The notes: generated by a model from the sequence alone, not told the origin. A DNA stretch of 64,000 nt from Dipteris shenzhenensis (GCA_047967505.1 CM106538.1), one strand, 5' to 3'. Shown: positions 12,508 through 24,090, numbered from the stretch's first letter. Numbers and translations are program-made.

Positions 12508-12843
12508 CTACTCCGATTTTTGTGGAGAGACACAACTAGACAAATAGAGCAAGTCCAAGGGGTCGCTGGGGACACCTCCCGGCAAATGGAGATGCCCGGT
12601 ATGCAATTTTAGCACCAATTTTGGGATGTAAGCTGCATAGTCATGTCCAAAAAAAGTTGTCAATTCTTGCATTAAATGTAGGGTGGTGAATATATGGTAT
12701 TCCGTCATGGGGCCGGAGAAGACGGAGGCAAAAAATTGAACCTCCAAAAAGACTTCTTTTACCAGTCTATGGGGACCGCGGCTCTTACTAGTGTTGAGAG
12801 TGGACAAGACAGCTACCGTTGGTGTGATATGGGAATCTCCCAA
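12508..12843 (-). CDS. Unrecognised reverse ORF over the first 244-bp tandem copy
   Basis: A 111-codon ORF starting MGDSHITPTVAVLSTLN, with FFGHDYAAYIPKLVLKL further on. Parts of the same reading occur, broken by stops and frameshifts, in the second tandem copy. It overlaps a forward ORF (12694-13035) that reads both copies. Nothing is recognised. The reverse reading looks slightly more protein-like, but that is only an impression. Confidence 0.15.
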   Translation of the reverse strand: MGDSHITPTVAVLSTLNTSKSRGPHRLVKEVFLEVQFFASVFSGPMTEYHIFTTLHLMQELTTFFGHDYAAYIPKLVLKLHTGHLHLPGGVPSDPLDLLYLSSCVSPQKSE

Positions 12844-13090
12844 TCTGCAATTTTAGCACCAATTTTGGGATGTAAACTACATAGTCAGGTCCAAAAAAGT
12901 TGTGTCAATTATTGCATTAAATGTAGGGTGATGAATATATCCTATTTCATCAGGGGGCCTGCAGAAGATGGAGGGAAAAAATTGAACCTCCAAAAAGACT
13001 TCTTTTACCGGTCTATGGGGCCTAGCTCTTACTAGCATTGAGAGTGGACAAGATAGCTACTGCTGGTGTGATATGGGAATCTCCAAGTCT
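12603..13090. repeat. Two-copy tandem duplication, period 244 bp
   Basis: TGCAATTTTAGCACCAATTT begins at 12602 and again at 12846, followed in both by GGGATGTAA, TTGAACCTCCAAAAAGAC and GGTGTGATATGGGAATCTCC. The copies differ by scattered substitutions and small indels. A forward 113-codon ORF (12694-13035) repeats the peptide DGGKKLNLQKDFFY because of this duplication and is not taken as a gene. Confidence 0.9.
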
Positions 13091-15060
13091 CAAGTTTTGG
13101 GGTACATGAAATTAGATCATGCTAACGGTAACTCTAAGAGGTTCCAAAGGCAGGCAACATTCTTCATCATAGCTAACTCAAATGCAAGGCAGTGAAAATG
13201 CCAGGAGAGTTGCTAGGTAGCATTGATTTTGGGAAGGGATATGATGATACTTTGTTGTGTTATGTAGGATATTAATTTCCATTAAATTTGGGACATGTTA
13301 GATATAACTTCATAAAATCCTAAGTCATGAAATTAATACATTACAAGTTCAAGCATAAATAATAGTTGTGAAGTTAATGCATTAAATATTCAAGCCTAAA
13401 GAAGAATTAATCAAGACCTAATGCACCGTACCAGAGACTTTGGCCTTACCCTCATTCCATAGACTTGCCAACGTAAGGCCAAAATTTTCATTCTTAAGAA
13501 TATGTGGAAAGACCTTACATTTGGCCCACTTTTGGCGAAAAAATTTCATTCTAAAGAATAGGTGGAGTGAAATTGTGTTTGATAAATACAAATCAATGCT
13601 CAAGTTTGGACATTATTAAATAAAGGTATCCTTTTGAAGATATTGGAACACATGAGAGAAATAATATTGAAGATACGTGAATTTTTAGACATACTATTAA
13701 AGACAAATGAACATATAATGGATGAAATCCTATTGATGATACATGAATTTTCAATAGAACTGTTATTCAAAAGATTTGATGGATTGAATGTAGCTTTAAT
13801 ACATTATCCCTTTTACAAGGGTGTTTGAGTTTAAGGCTTGAAACATAAGAATTAATTTGTGTTGAAGCCTAGTGGTTTGTTAAGGATATGTGAAACTTGA
13901 AGTAAAAGTACTTACAATGGAAGGGATTATATCAAGATCCTATTAAGGACATGTGAACATATAGTAGAATAATTCTACATAAAATCAGTGGATCAAACTT
14001 AATGGCTCAAAAGCAAAAAGGGATGATGGTGCAACCTAGGGGCTACTCTACGGCACTATGGCAGCAATCTTTGTAGTTACTATCAAAGGTAGTGTAACTT
14101 TTTTGTCAAGGAAAGAGACGTGAACCACTCCACATGACCTAGATCTGTATGACCTAGGTTGCACCGACTTGTTTCTTTCATGGATAAAAAGTGACCCTTA
14201 GGTGATGCTATAGCACTCCCTTTTTTGGTCCATTATTATAGCACAATTGGGGCCTTTTGACCTAATACTAGCTACCCATCAAATATTTGTTGTAGATGTT
14301 AGGGGTAATTACCAAACTACTAGTGGTAGTTTTATCACCACCATTAGTAATTTTATTTGAGTGTTCCTTAATGGTAGTTCTCCTACTACTACATACAATA
14401 TTACCAATAGTAGTCCTAATCCCAATGATAGTACACATAATATTATTGTACCGTCCAACTTTAATCATCATTATATCTATGAATGCATATATATAGGTCT
14501 ATCTATATCTATACCTATTTATTCGTCATCCAATACGTTTGCATTTATTTTTGGTGCTTTGCTTACTTTGAAACTAAAGATAATGTGATTTCATTATTGT
14601 TTGCATTGTTGTCAAACATGAGGAGCTGGAATGCATAAGAGTTGGGAGGCACATTATAATTTCTGTGCAGATTTGAGCCATTGAATAGCCTATTGATTCT
14701 GATTGTTTTCTTTCTTATTAAATCCTTAATTTGGTTATTTCACACCGAACATCGCCATATCAATTCTTTTTTTTTTTGTTCTAGTAATGTCCTATCGCAG
14801 CATAGTCTAGGGTTGATCAAACAAGATAAATGGGTGCTCACATTTAATATATTTTTGAGAGTTAGAGGATAGTGGCTGTAGACTACAAAATCATCACTTT
14901 GAATAAATTTGGCAAGATTCTTCTGATAGAAGGAATAATTTCTATTGCACTAAAGATGAAAGAAAATTATCAAAAGGCTGATACAAGGCTCAAAATCACA
15001 CTGGTGCTACTAGGCTTAATAGTCGTAGGCTAGTAGTAGTACTAGTGTATTTACTAAGTA
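13091..15060. other. No gene seen in this stretch
   Basis: AT-rich, with ORFs under 80 codons and no recognisable motif. Near 13430-13560 there are short inverted phrases (TTTGGCCTTAC and GTAAGGCCAAA). 14290-14450 is rich in TAGTAGTA/CTACTACTA phrases. Confidence 0.5.
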
Positions 15061-15100
15061 GTGTGCATGCCTCTCCTCATTAAAATTCATAAAAAATATA

Positions 15101-15245
15101 TAATACATAAGTCAAAATATTCTAATTAGTTTTATCATCCTAATGTTGAAACTGACTTAAATTCATAGTCTTCAAAAAGGTATAATACATAAGTCAAAAT
15201 ATTCCAATTAGTTTTATTGTCCTCATGTCGAAACTGACTTTCTCT
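15101..15245. repeat. Two-copy direct repeat, period 82 bp
   Basis: TAATACATAAGTCAAAATAT begins at 15101 and at 15183, each followed by a TTTTAT...ATGTYGAAACTGACTT phrase. Confidence 0.85.
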
Positions 15246-15296
15246 TCCTTCGTCTCCTATGAGCTTCAAACCTTTAATCCATTAATCTCTCAAATA

Positions 15297-15655
15297 GTAA
15301 GAATGGTCTTGTATTAAGAGACGATGATATCTAAAGTGATCTACAAATACTAAGAATGGTCTTATATTAAGAGGTGATGATATCTCAAGTGTTATACAAA
15401 CCGTAAGAATGGTTTTGTATTAAAAGGTGATGATATCTCAAGTGTTCTACAAATAGTAAGAATGGTTCAAGTGTTCTACAAAAGTATTAGGTACCTCTTA
15501 GTGGCTGAAGGGAAGGAGTGATGATATCTCAAGTGTTCTACAAATAGTAAGAATGGTCTTGTATTAAGAGGTGATGATATCTCAAGTGTTCTACAAATAG
15601 TAATAATGGTTTTGTATTAGGAGGTGATGATATCTCAAGTGTTCTATAAAACTAT
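15297..15655. repeat. Minisatellite with ~53-bp unit
   Basis: Six or so units of GTAAGAATGGTYTTGTATTA followed by GGTGATGATATCTCAAGTGT and TCTACAAATA. Two variant segments carry ATTAG(A/G)TACCTCTTAGTGG and GAAGGGAAGG. Units are contiguous with no unique spacers, so this is not a CRISPR array. Confidence 0.85.
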
Positions 15656-16241
15656 TAGATACCTCTTAGTGGTTGAAGGGAAGGGGTTGGAAGTATGGGC
15701 AAAATCTCTAGGAACTATAGGATGGTTGCAAGAACAATTTTGAATGTCATAAATGACACTTGGGTTTTTCAACATATGGGTGAACTATTTTTAAACATTT
15801 TCTTTCATGGTTGATAACACTTTTAATAAGAAGAACCATTTTGAATGTCATAAGTGTTGATGCAATCCCATGCTATGAAGTCTACAAAAAGTTTTTTTTC
15901 CCCACATATGGGTGAAGTGATGTTTATGTTACTAAGTTCAACATATCAAGCAACGCATTTGTTTTGATTATTGAAGGAGTTTGATAATAAGACCCATTTC
16001 AAATGCAAAAGAATTGTTGTATCAGTAATGGAATCCGCTTTGGAGTGGAAATTCGGTTTCTTTCAAACCACATACTATTGTTGCATAATGTGAGTATGGC
16101 TCCAATTGGAAGTTAAGGTAGACTATAATTCGCAATATTGGTATAGTTACACATAGTAACATAAGTTTTATTTTCGACAATTTTCCCAAATAGTGGTTTC
16201 CACAAAGCTATGTTGAATACCTCGATAAGGAAATTGTGGAA
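15656..16241. other. No gene seen; right interior of the giant insertion
   Basis: AT-rich with no ORF of note. It repeats phrases such as TTTTGAATGTCATAA (15740 and 15849). It ends where the GCGAGC-rich terminal repeat begins. Confidence 0.5.
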
Positions 16242-16300
16242 AAGCTCGCTCGCTTTTTTGGGCCCGCTCGCTTTTCCTCGCTCGCTCTATCGACTGCCTC
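16242..16300 (-). repeat. Right terminal inverted repeat of the giant insertion
   Basis: AAGCTCGCTCGCTTTTTT, GCCCGCTCGCTTTTCC and TCGCTCGCTCTATC in close succession. The reverse complement pairs with 2661-2719. It is followed by GAACCGAGG and then the resumed region A sequence. Confidence 0.75.
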
Positions 16301-16309
16301 GAACCGAGG

Positions 16310-17031
16310 AACCAACGCATGTGGTTGAACATACATTAGTTGTTATTCAGCCCGGTGGCATGGTCGAGCAAAAATTAATAGCAATATATTTCATAATATA
16401 TTGTTATTTTACTAAACCAGCCCGGTGATTGGAACATCATGCAACCGTGGCTGCTTTGGCTCAATCAACAGTTATGTGATTGTCCTGAATGAGCATGGTT
16501 GAACAGACATTACTTATTGACCAGCTCTATGGTCGAAATTATTGTATTACTTAGTACCTAAACTCATTAAATTTAATTTCCTACTATTCGGGTCATATAC
16601 CACTGCTAAATTGTGAAATTCAGAAATGAAAAGCAATATATTGTTATTTTCTAATGGTGAAATTCAAAAATGAAAAGCAATATACTTGTTATTGTCTAAT
16701 ATGTGAAGTTGAGTCCATCAGGCTAAACCATCCCAGTGGTTGAAACTATGATAGTGTCCTAAACCATCCTGGTGGTTGAAATTGTGAGTGACTGCTGTCC
16801 TAAACGTGTCCTAAACCAGACCGGTGATTGAAATTGTGACTCTCCTAAACCAGCACTGTGGTTGAAATTTGTTTTGCTTCATTATATACTTTAATTAGAC
16901 TGTGTTTTGTATTCTTTTAGTAGTAGCAAAAAGGGGGCTCATTGTTCTGTTGTTCCTACATGTTGGGTCAACAGACTGAATTGTATCTCAAGTTTATGGA
17001 TCGGAATCCGAACATAAAAATTGGGCAGAGG
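16310..17031. repeat. Region A right part with CCGGTGGTTG motif cluster, unit 1
   Basis: Degenerate copies of AACCAGCCCGGTGGTTGAAA recur at about 16309, 16351, 16418, 16726, 16762, 16810 and 16847, often followed by TTGTGA. No gene is present. Immediately before the LTR is AATTGGGCAGAGG, a plausible polypurine tract if the preceding sequence is retroelement interior. The same block is at 36840-37726 and 54680-55571. Confidence 0.7.
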
Positions 17032-17288
17032 TGTTGAGAGTTCACGCTCAACATCATGTGATCATGTGTGCGTAGCACCATCACGTGATCATATGTGCAT
17101 AGCACTAACCTTATAGAGTGCTATAAAGGAAAGGGTTAGAACCCCTAACCCTAACCCTAAAAGGGTTTGTATATATTCTATTTTTTGAACTAAATCTAGT
17201 GTACAGTTAGTCATTTGTGGTGTGCTCTCTAGCTGTGCCCTCTCTCCTTATCTCCACTCTTCTCCTCTTCCCTCTTCATATTTTGTCG
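17032..17288 (+). mobile_element. Family A LTR, unit 1 (257 bp)
   Basis: Begins TGTTGAGAG and ends TTTTGTCG (TTTTGTCA in the other units, giving the usual TG...CA ends). A tRNA-Met primer-binding site follows directly. It contains a CACGTG palindrome, TATAAAG and a telomere-like CCCTAACCCTAACCCTAA. No second LTR follows in unit 1 before the LTR of unit 2 at 37727. Confidence 0.85.
17082..17160 (+). promoter_or_regulatory. LTR promoter elements: G-box, TATA box, telomere-like motif
   Basis: CACGTG at 17082-17087 inside ATCACGTGAT, TATAAAG at 17122-17128, then CCCTAACCCTAACCCTAA near 17144-17160. In plants CACGTG binds bZIP and bHLH factors, and telo-box sequences are known near promoters. Use as the element's promoter is inferred from position in the LTR. 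Confidence 0.55.
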
Positions 17289-17300
17289 TGGTATCAGAGC
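17289..17300 (+). other. Primer-binding site, family A unit 1
   Basis: TGGTATCAGAGC abuts the LTR. It is the usual plant copia complement to the 3' end of initiator methionine tRNA, which primes minus-strand synthesis. Confidence 0.9.
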
Positions 17301-18857
17301 TCCCTTGCCTTTTGCTGAGGCATTGCCAATCTCGAGAGAGTGAGAGAGATTGTAAGATTGAGTGTTCTTTCACTTCCGTTGAGAGATAGAGAAATTTCCG
17401 TCCATGTGAGAGGAATTTCCGTCCATGAGAGATTGAGAGATTTCCGTTAATCTCATTCCATTCTATTCATTCCTTCTTTAAGAGTTTCTATTCATTGGAG
17501 AGAGAAAGAGGGAGCGAGATTTCAGTTGAGAGAGATTCACTCTGAGAGATTGTGTGAAAGAGAGAGAGGTTTTGAGATATCTGTGAGAAAGAGTTCTTAG
17601 ACTCCCTCAACGACTGCATACCTGAGGCGCATCAGCCCCTGCGTGCTTGCCAAGTCTCCAAGGCTAGCTCCATATCTACATGCCTACAACAAATAAGGCT
17701 CTCTATGCATAGCCTTCTCAGCGAGGGCTCATCCACGACGGCCTGCTTCTCCAAGCTTTGACCCACCGGGCTCACGGGCTCACAAGCAATGCTTCAAAAC
17801 TACCCATGCAAGCCACCTCTCCAAAGCTTCTACAAAGCTTCCAACAAACAGGCCTACTTCCAACAAATGGCTCCTATAGCAGAAGCCTCGGACGTCTCCA
17901 ATCGGCAGTGCAGCTCTACATCGGCTCTCATCGACTCGACAACCTTCTACACGGCCTTCTCTAGGCAATGCCAAGCCTCTAGCTCAGCAACTCTGTAAGC
18001 TGCGTAGTGCCTAGCTCCATATAGCTTGTATTCCTTATATCCGCTATTACTCACTACGTCACCAGCCGTCTTGTTGGTAACAATGAATCAAAGATGGTGA
18101 AGAAGAAGAGCAAGACGATGAGCGGCATGAGTCACAATTGAAGCACAGCTGCATGGAATTGGTCTTGTAAGTTGTGCAATCTCCTGCAAGCTCAACCAAC
18201 TCAACATACTTTGCCACGGGATTCCCTTGAGCCCTACATCATCAACAGCCATGCTTTGGCCCAAGGTAAGGGCCCGCTCCTGGCAACGCCTCTCCTAACG
18301 GCCCTTCCCGATAGCTTGCCAGATCCCATACCCTCTGATGCCATCGATACCCTGTGCCAATCGACCTCTCTGATCAGATCCCATACCCTCTGATGCCATC
18401 AGATCCCATACCCTCTGATGCCATCGTTGCCAATCTAAGCCATGCCCGAAATTCTTGATTAGTGCCTACTCGAAGTCAGTCCATACGCTCACATACGAAT
18501 CCACATCATTACATTACCTGAAACCTTACATTCATCAGTTCAGTGAGCAAACTTCATAGAGTACAGAGGCATTGCAAATTGTTTCAATGGGCAGATAGCA
18601 TTTGATTTCACACACACATGCCAACATTGTAAAGCCTATTCGGCTATCTCACGGCATCGTGCACATCATTTCAGCCTTGTAAAGCCTCTTGGCTATTCCC
18701 GGCATCATTGCCACAAGCCTTGTAATATAGATCAAATTTTATATATTGCAGTTCTATCTACACCGACAGTTCAAAGATTTCAATTGGCATATTGAGTGTA
18801 TTTGCAATTGATTCATACAAAGATATTCACGACACTTTTGAGTACATTTCTTGCACC
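17301..18857 (+). other. Untranslated leader of family A, unit 1
   Basis: About 1.6 kb between PBS and gag ATG, starting with a GAGAGA-rich part (17330-17590). Short ORFs at 17758-18000 and 18172-18393 overlap in several frames and match no family. A phrase AGATCCCATACCCTCTGATG is present three times at 18320-18421. Compared with unit 3, about 1 kb (roughly 56905-57975) is missing here. Confidence 0.65.
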
Positions 18858-19729
18858 ATGTCGACTAGCAACCTCAATCTGGAGGCATCTGCTAAGTTAG
18901 ACAACTCCCATTACGGTACATGGAAACACTGAATGGAGACCATTCCATCTCTTGTCACAGCACTAGCAATGGGATCTACATCTACACAAATAGTTTTCGC
19001 ACTAGTAGCAGATCCTGCCATTGCCCAAGCTCAGGCAGAATGGGATAAGAAAGACAAGTATGCCTATCACCTGATCAAGCAGAATGTGCAAGATGTAATG
19101 CTAGGACAACTCAACACAGTCAAGACATCAAAAGAATCATGGGATATGGTTGCAACTCTCTACGAGTCCAAGAACACATCCAAGATTCTCACCCTGAGAA
19201 ACCAGATCAACCAGAGTTTCTGCAACAGTAGTGAAACCGGTCATGCTTATGTACTCCACAAAAAAGATTACAACAATCAACTTGCAGCAACAGGAGAGAC
19301 TATGAACCCCGCAAAAATGGTTCAAGTCATTCTGAACAGACTAGGAGAGGGATACGAGAATGTAGTCCAGAGTATTGGACACTGGAAGAACTTCAATCAA
19401 TCCTATTTGGTGAAGAACTCAGGACTCAGGCAATACAAGCACGTAAAAGTAATTCTAATGATCAGGCATTCACAGCTTCAGACAGAAGCAGAGGCAATGG
19501 CAAAGGTAGGGGTAGATCATATCAAAAAAGTGGTCATCATCAGTAACAAAATCAAAGTCAACATCAGCATTAGCATCATCCTCAGCAACATCAGAATCGA
19601 CAAAGAGGAAATCATTCCAACCGAGGAAGATTTCAAGGATGAGGGAATGCATCCACCAACATGTCAAACATTCAGTGCAGCTACTGTCACAAGTTTGGAC
19701 ACTATGAAAGAGATTGCCACAAGAAGTAG
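18858..19729 (+). pseudogene. Family A gag, unit 1 (decayed)
   Basis: Copia-type nucleocapsid/capsid gene. ATG at 18858 gives MSTSNLNLEASAKLD, then TGA replaces an expected Trp before MET, as in all three units. The capsid part includes WDKKDKYAYHLIKQNVQD and ILTLRNQINQSF (UBN2/retrotran-gag type). About 87 bases after the second Met are deleted relative to unit 2. After the middle the true frame shifts away from the long open frame. The true frame has an RG- and QH-rich linker with TAA and TGA stops and then the CCHC zinc knuckle (19676-19717, CSYCHKFGHYERDC), followed by a TAG at 19727. Not functional. Confidence 0.8.
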
Positions 19730-22119
19730 TACGACCAAGGCGGTCAATCCAGCAGTAATTGAGGAAATTCTTGAGGTAGAGGAAATCATCATGGTGGACA
19801 TTCTAGTCATAGTCATTTTGCAAATGAACATGGAAATATGTTTCTTGCAAGCGAGAACTTGCATCAGACTAATACAATGTACCTCGACACTCATTTCAAT
19901 CCCAAAGAGGATTACAGCTATCAAGTCGACCAAGTGGAACAAGATCCTTGGTACAGCGATAGCGGTGGATCAACTCACATGACAAATCATCAGGAATGGT
20001 TCACAAAACAATACACCGAATCCAGTTCAAGGGACAGGTGTTATCCCTGTGAACAATCTCACTGGTACAAAAGGATTAGTCAAAGATGTGCTCTATGTTC
20101 CGAAGCTCAGCAAGAACCTTTTTTCAGTAGGTCAAATGACGGAACACAATTACAAAGTCATCTTTGACGGTGATGAATGCACTATCAGAGACAAATCCAA
20201 AAGATGTCAGCTAGTAGCAAAAGGTGTCAACGAAGGATGCTTATACATAATGCTAGCTACAATACTAGATAAGCATGCCATGTCAGCTCAACCGCAACAG
20301 ATGCCACTATCTGCAAAATGGCACAAGAGATATGGTCATGTCAACTTCAAGTACTTGTTAGATCACAGGAATCAGAATATGGCAATTGGGATTCCGAAGC
20401 TACAGTTTCTTAGAAAGGTTTGCGAAGCATGCTACTTCAGCAAACAAAAGCGAACCAACTTTGTCAGAAGTACCTCTCGTGCACAAGGTATTCTTGATTT
20501 GATACATACAAATGTATGGAGTTATGCCCAGACCCGCAGCATCAATGGTTCACTTTATTACTTGACTTTCATCGGTGACTACAACAGATATTGTTGGGTC
20601 TACTTTTTGAAAGAGAAATCTGAAGTGTTTTCCACATTTCAAGAATTCAAAGCCATGGTAGAAAACCAGACAGGCAGAAAGATCAAGGTCATGAGGTCAG
20701 ATAGAGGAAGTGAATACATGTCTTCAGCATTCATGAACTTTTGCAAAAATCACCGCATTCGAAGACAATTCACATGTGCAGATACTCCTCAGCAAAATGC
20801 AAGAGCTGAAAGGAAGAATGGGACTTTAGCAGATAGTGCTAGAGCAATGCTTAGTGAAAAGCATCTTCCAAATGAGTATTGGGCAGAAGCAATAGCTACA
20901 ACAAACTATTTGCTTAATCGGCTTCCTACCGAACCGATACAAGGTATGACTCCTTATGAAGCATTCACTGGACAAAAGCCACACATTGGGCATCTCCGCA
21001 TATTTGGTTGCATAGCATATGCCCACATACATGATGATAATCATAGAAAATTGGATGCAAAGTCATGCAAATGCATCATGGTTGGCTACAGTGAAGAAAG
21101 CAAAGCATACAAATTGTATGATCCCATCAACCGCAAAGTCATTATCTCCAGAGATGTAATCTTTGATGAGGAATCAGAATGGAAAACCTCACCTACTCAG
21201 GAGATAGAAGGATCGACTTCACAGTCATCGACAAAACAGGTTGATGAAGAAGAGCAAGAATTGCTAGCACCACCCCAAGCAGAGCCACAGTAGCTCAAAC
21301 GGTCTACTAGGGAAATTAGACCTCCAGCCAGATTGACATATGCTCAGAAAGGCAAAGCAATTCAAGTGGAAACCACGAACTATGCTCTTATGACTACCAT
21401 CATGGCTACAGAAGAGCCAGTGTACTTCGAAGACGCAGTAGACAAGCCAGAATGGCAAACTGCTATGAATGAAGAAATGGATGCTTTGTATAAAAATAAC
21501 ACTTGGGAATTATGCGACCTTCCACCAAGAAAGAAGGCCATAGCAAACAAATGGGTATACAAAGTGAAGTACAATCTAGATGGCAGTATTCAGAGATATA
21601 AAGCCAGATTAGTTGCAAAAGGATTTGCACAACAATATGGTCAAGACTATGATGAGACTTATGCTCCAGTAGCAAAGATGGATTCCATACGGTTCTTGAT
21701 ATCGCAGCACTCAGTAAATGGAATGTGTATCAGCTCGATGTCAAGAATGCATTTCTCAATGGTTACCTAGACGAGGAAGTCTACATGCAACAACTAGTAG
21801 GTTATGTTGAACCAGGAAAGGAGATAAGGTTTGCCATCTCAAGAAAAGTCTCTACGGCTGAAAGCAAGCACCGAAATGTTGGTACAGCAGAATTGACAAG
21901 TATTGTGCTGATCTGGGATACATGAAGTCCAATGCAGATCATACTCTCTACTACAAAGTTCAAGGGGAAGACATTACCATTGCACTTTTGTACGTAGATG
22001 ATCTGATTGTGATAGGAAGCAAGGATAGCTTCATCAGAAAATTAAATCAAGACTTATCTACAGAGTTTGACATGAAAGATCTTGGACTTATGCACTATTG
22101 TCTTGGAATTGAGTTCTAG
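19730..22119 (+). pseudogene. Family A pol (protease-integrase-RT fragment), unit 1
   Basis: Domain order protease, integrase, RT is Ty1/copia. Protease DSGGSTHM is near 19958. A deletion near 20007 breaks the frame. The longest piece, 20049-21293, carries the GAG pre-integrase zinc motif (HKRYGH...CEAC) and integrase core with RSDRGSEY and QQNARAERKN, but the first catalytic Asp is Asn (IHTNVW, 20511-20513). It ends at a TAG where units 2 and 3 have CAG. RT starts near 21470 (NKWVYKVKYN). A frameshift near 21695, shared by all units, precedes [12 protein letters not shown] and YVDD (21991-22002). The reading stops at LGIEF-TAG, so the rest of RT and all RNase H are absent. Confidence 0.85.
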
Positions 22120-23471
22120 AGAGGTTCTTTGAGAATTAATTCATGATGGTGGTGGCTCTCATTAGCCACGTTTGTCGTGGGTAAGATTCCACCCGGTTGG
22201 CAGTCAATTACCAGCCACCGAAGTGCCACCACATGGCATCTTCTTCATGATTACTAGCCCCCCGTCTGGGGTGGCGCCTAATATTCCACCGCAATGGCCT
22301 GCAATTAAGATGGATGGAACCCTAGCAAGCTCCAGCCACCACAGTGGCTCAAAATTTATAATATATATAAGATCTGTGGCATTTGGCATTTTACTATGTT
22401 GCTCTGATCCCGCCCATGCTCTACTACTTTGCTCCACACACTCTGCTACTTTGCTCCACACCCCTCCTCTAGATCTTTTCTGCCCCTGCTCTACTTTGCT
22501 CCATGCTCCCTCCTCTAACTCTCATCACTCATCTACTCCCCTACTCACCCACTCATCTTCAACATGCCTACTACCACCCCCCTTCGATGCTCTGTGATCC
22601 CAATGTTATCTGCCTTCTCATATAAGGTGATTGTGTTGCACTCACCTGGAGTAGAAATGCTAGCACTAGTGGAGACCCTTCGTTCCCACAGTCGATTCCC
22701 CACACATCTACATGTTGAACCACCTTAGATGACATGCTCATAGAGGGCCTCTTTATCGATGTGCTGTATGGGTTCCCCCTAGATGTCGACGAAGGCCTTA
22801 GTATTTTCAGAGCAAAGTACTCTAGACTTGTTGGGGGGGCCGTAATCCGAGTCCTGGCAATGTGCATGGTCTTTGGCCTCTCCATCGTATCCTCCTTTGG
22901 CTCCCTAAAACAAGCTAAACTGGTGAAAAACTGAGTCGTACAAATTCCCTCTTGCTTAGATGAGGCTCTCAGTAATGGCTGGATGTAATCTTTTGGGTTC
23001 TCAATGATCTTTTGGCTCACTGGATGTAATGTTGTGGCCTCTAAGGCATTCATGTAATCTCTTTTTGTTCAATTTGAGGCTCTCAGTATGCACCGTTGTT
23101 AACTTTTATATTTTGAATGGTTATGGCTGCTACCTGTAATCTTTTGGCCTTTAAGGCTCTCAGCAATTGCCGAGTTTTTATAAATGTAAGATCCTCCATT
23201 CAATTTTTACTCAGTATAAGTTGATAGTTTTTATATAACCTGTTATTGGATGTAGATGTACATTGTAATCTCTTTTGCTTAATTTTCACTCGAGAAATTG
23301 TACTTTTGCCCTCATTTATATTTATTGCAATAAGGACTAAAATACCAAGAAAGATGGACTACAATTTCCTTGGTTTATGACCAAAATAGTGCTAAAATAA
23401 CTCCAACGATCCCACCATTGTGGTTGCATGGAGATACATCTAGAAAAATACAATTAAACTTTCAAAAATTG

Positions 23472-23625
23472 CAATTGAGGATATGGCCCTTGAGGGGTCC
23501 TCTCTAGGGGCAAGGGCCATATCGACGTGCATTATACAATATCCAAGATGCCACTGGACAGAAATGGCATATCGATACGACCCTTGCCCCTAGAGGAGAC
23601 CCCTCAAGGGCCATATCGTCAATTG
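23472..23625. repeat. Foldback sequence in region C, unit 1
   Basis: Arms 23472-23525 and 23572-23625 pair at about 49 of 54 positions (outer CAATTG, inner CATATCGA), with a 46-base spacer that itself contains partly complementary TGCCAC and TGGCAT. Present at 50684-50837 in unit 2. Looks like a small MITE or hairpin. No target duplication is evident. Confidence 0.8.
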
Positions 23626-23687
23626 GATTTTGCTTTGTTGCACAATAGATTACATTTTCCTTGGTACACATACTAATAACTCAAAGA

Positions 23688-24090
23688 ACTAGCGCAGTGG
23701 CTTTCATAGATCTCCTTCTGTTTGCCAGTGCGCTGGTCGTCATAGACTTCCTCCTGTAATACGTAAAAATAGGTAACTTAGCTATAACGCTAAGAACCAG
23801 CACGGTGGTCTTTGCAAGACAACCTTGAATTCTGAGCGATGATAGGCCATTAGAGGCCAGAGATTGCACTGAGGCAATGCTCAGAATGATAGATTGCGTC
23901 TCATTATTATGCCAAAAACCAGCGCGGTGGTCTCTCTAGGCCAACCTATGATTTGCATGGTCTGCGGGCAAAGATGCAACAAAAGGTTGCACGATGACAG
24001 GTGGTCGGCTTGTGTGCTGTGGCGGTGTTCAGAATGATAGATTGCATCTAATTATTATGCCAAGACCTAGCACGATGAACTCTCTAAGAC
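23688..24090. repeat. Degenerate repeats with AACCAGCGCGGTGGTC core
   Basis: The core appears near 23690, 23793, 23915 and 24065, each followed by AAGACAACCTT or AGGCCAACCTA and later ATGATAGATTGC. Spacing is irregular, about 100-150 bases. The core resembles the motif cluster upstream of the LTR. Confidence 0.65.

Noticed and set aside
12694-13035. 113-codon forward ORF with an internal peptide repeat
   Set aside because: The peptide repeat follows from the 244-bp DNA duplication. No motif and overlapping reverse ORF.
15297-15655. CRISPR-like regular repeats
   Set aside because: ~53-bp units are contiguous with no unique spacers and lie in plant-type sequence. A minisatellite explains them.
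17144-17166. True telomere or chromosome end
   Set aside because: Only about three repeat units, recurring inside each LTR copy.
17758-18393. Short forward ORFs in the leader (also 39241-39869 and 56283-57021)
   Set aside because: Overlapping frames, no family, frame changes between units. They lie between PBS and gag where untranslated leader is expected.
19470-19980. C-terminal half of the 349-codon ORF in unit 1 as genuine gag protein
   Set aside because: The zinc knuckle and RG/QH linker are in a different frame. The open frame here is a shadow and the true frame has stops.
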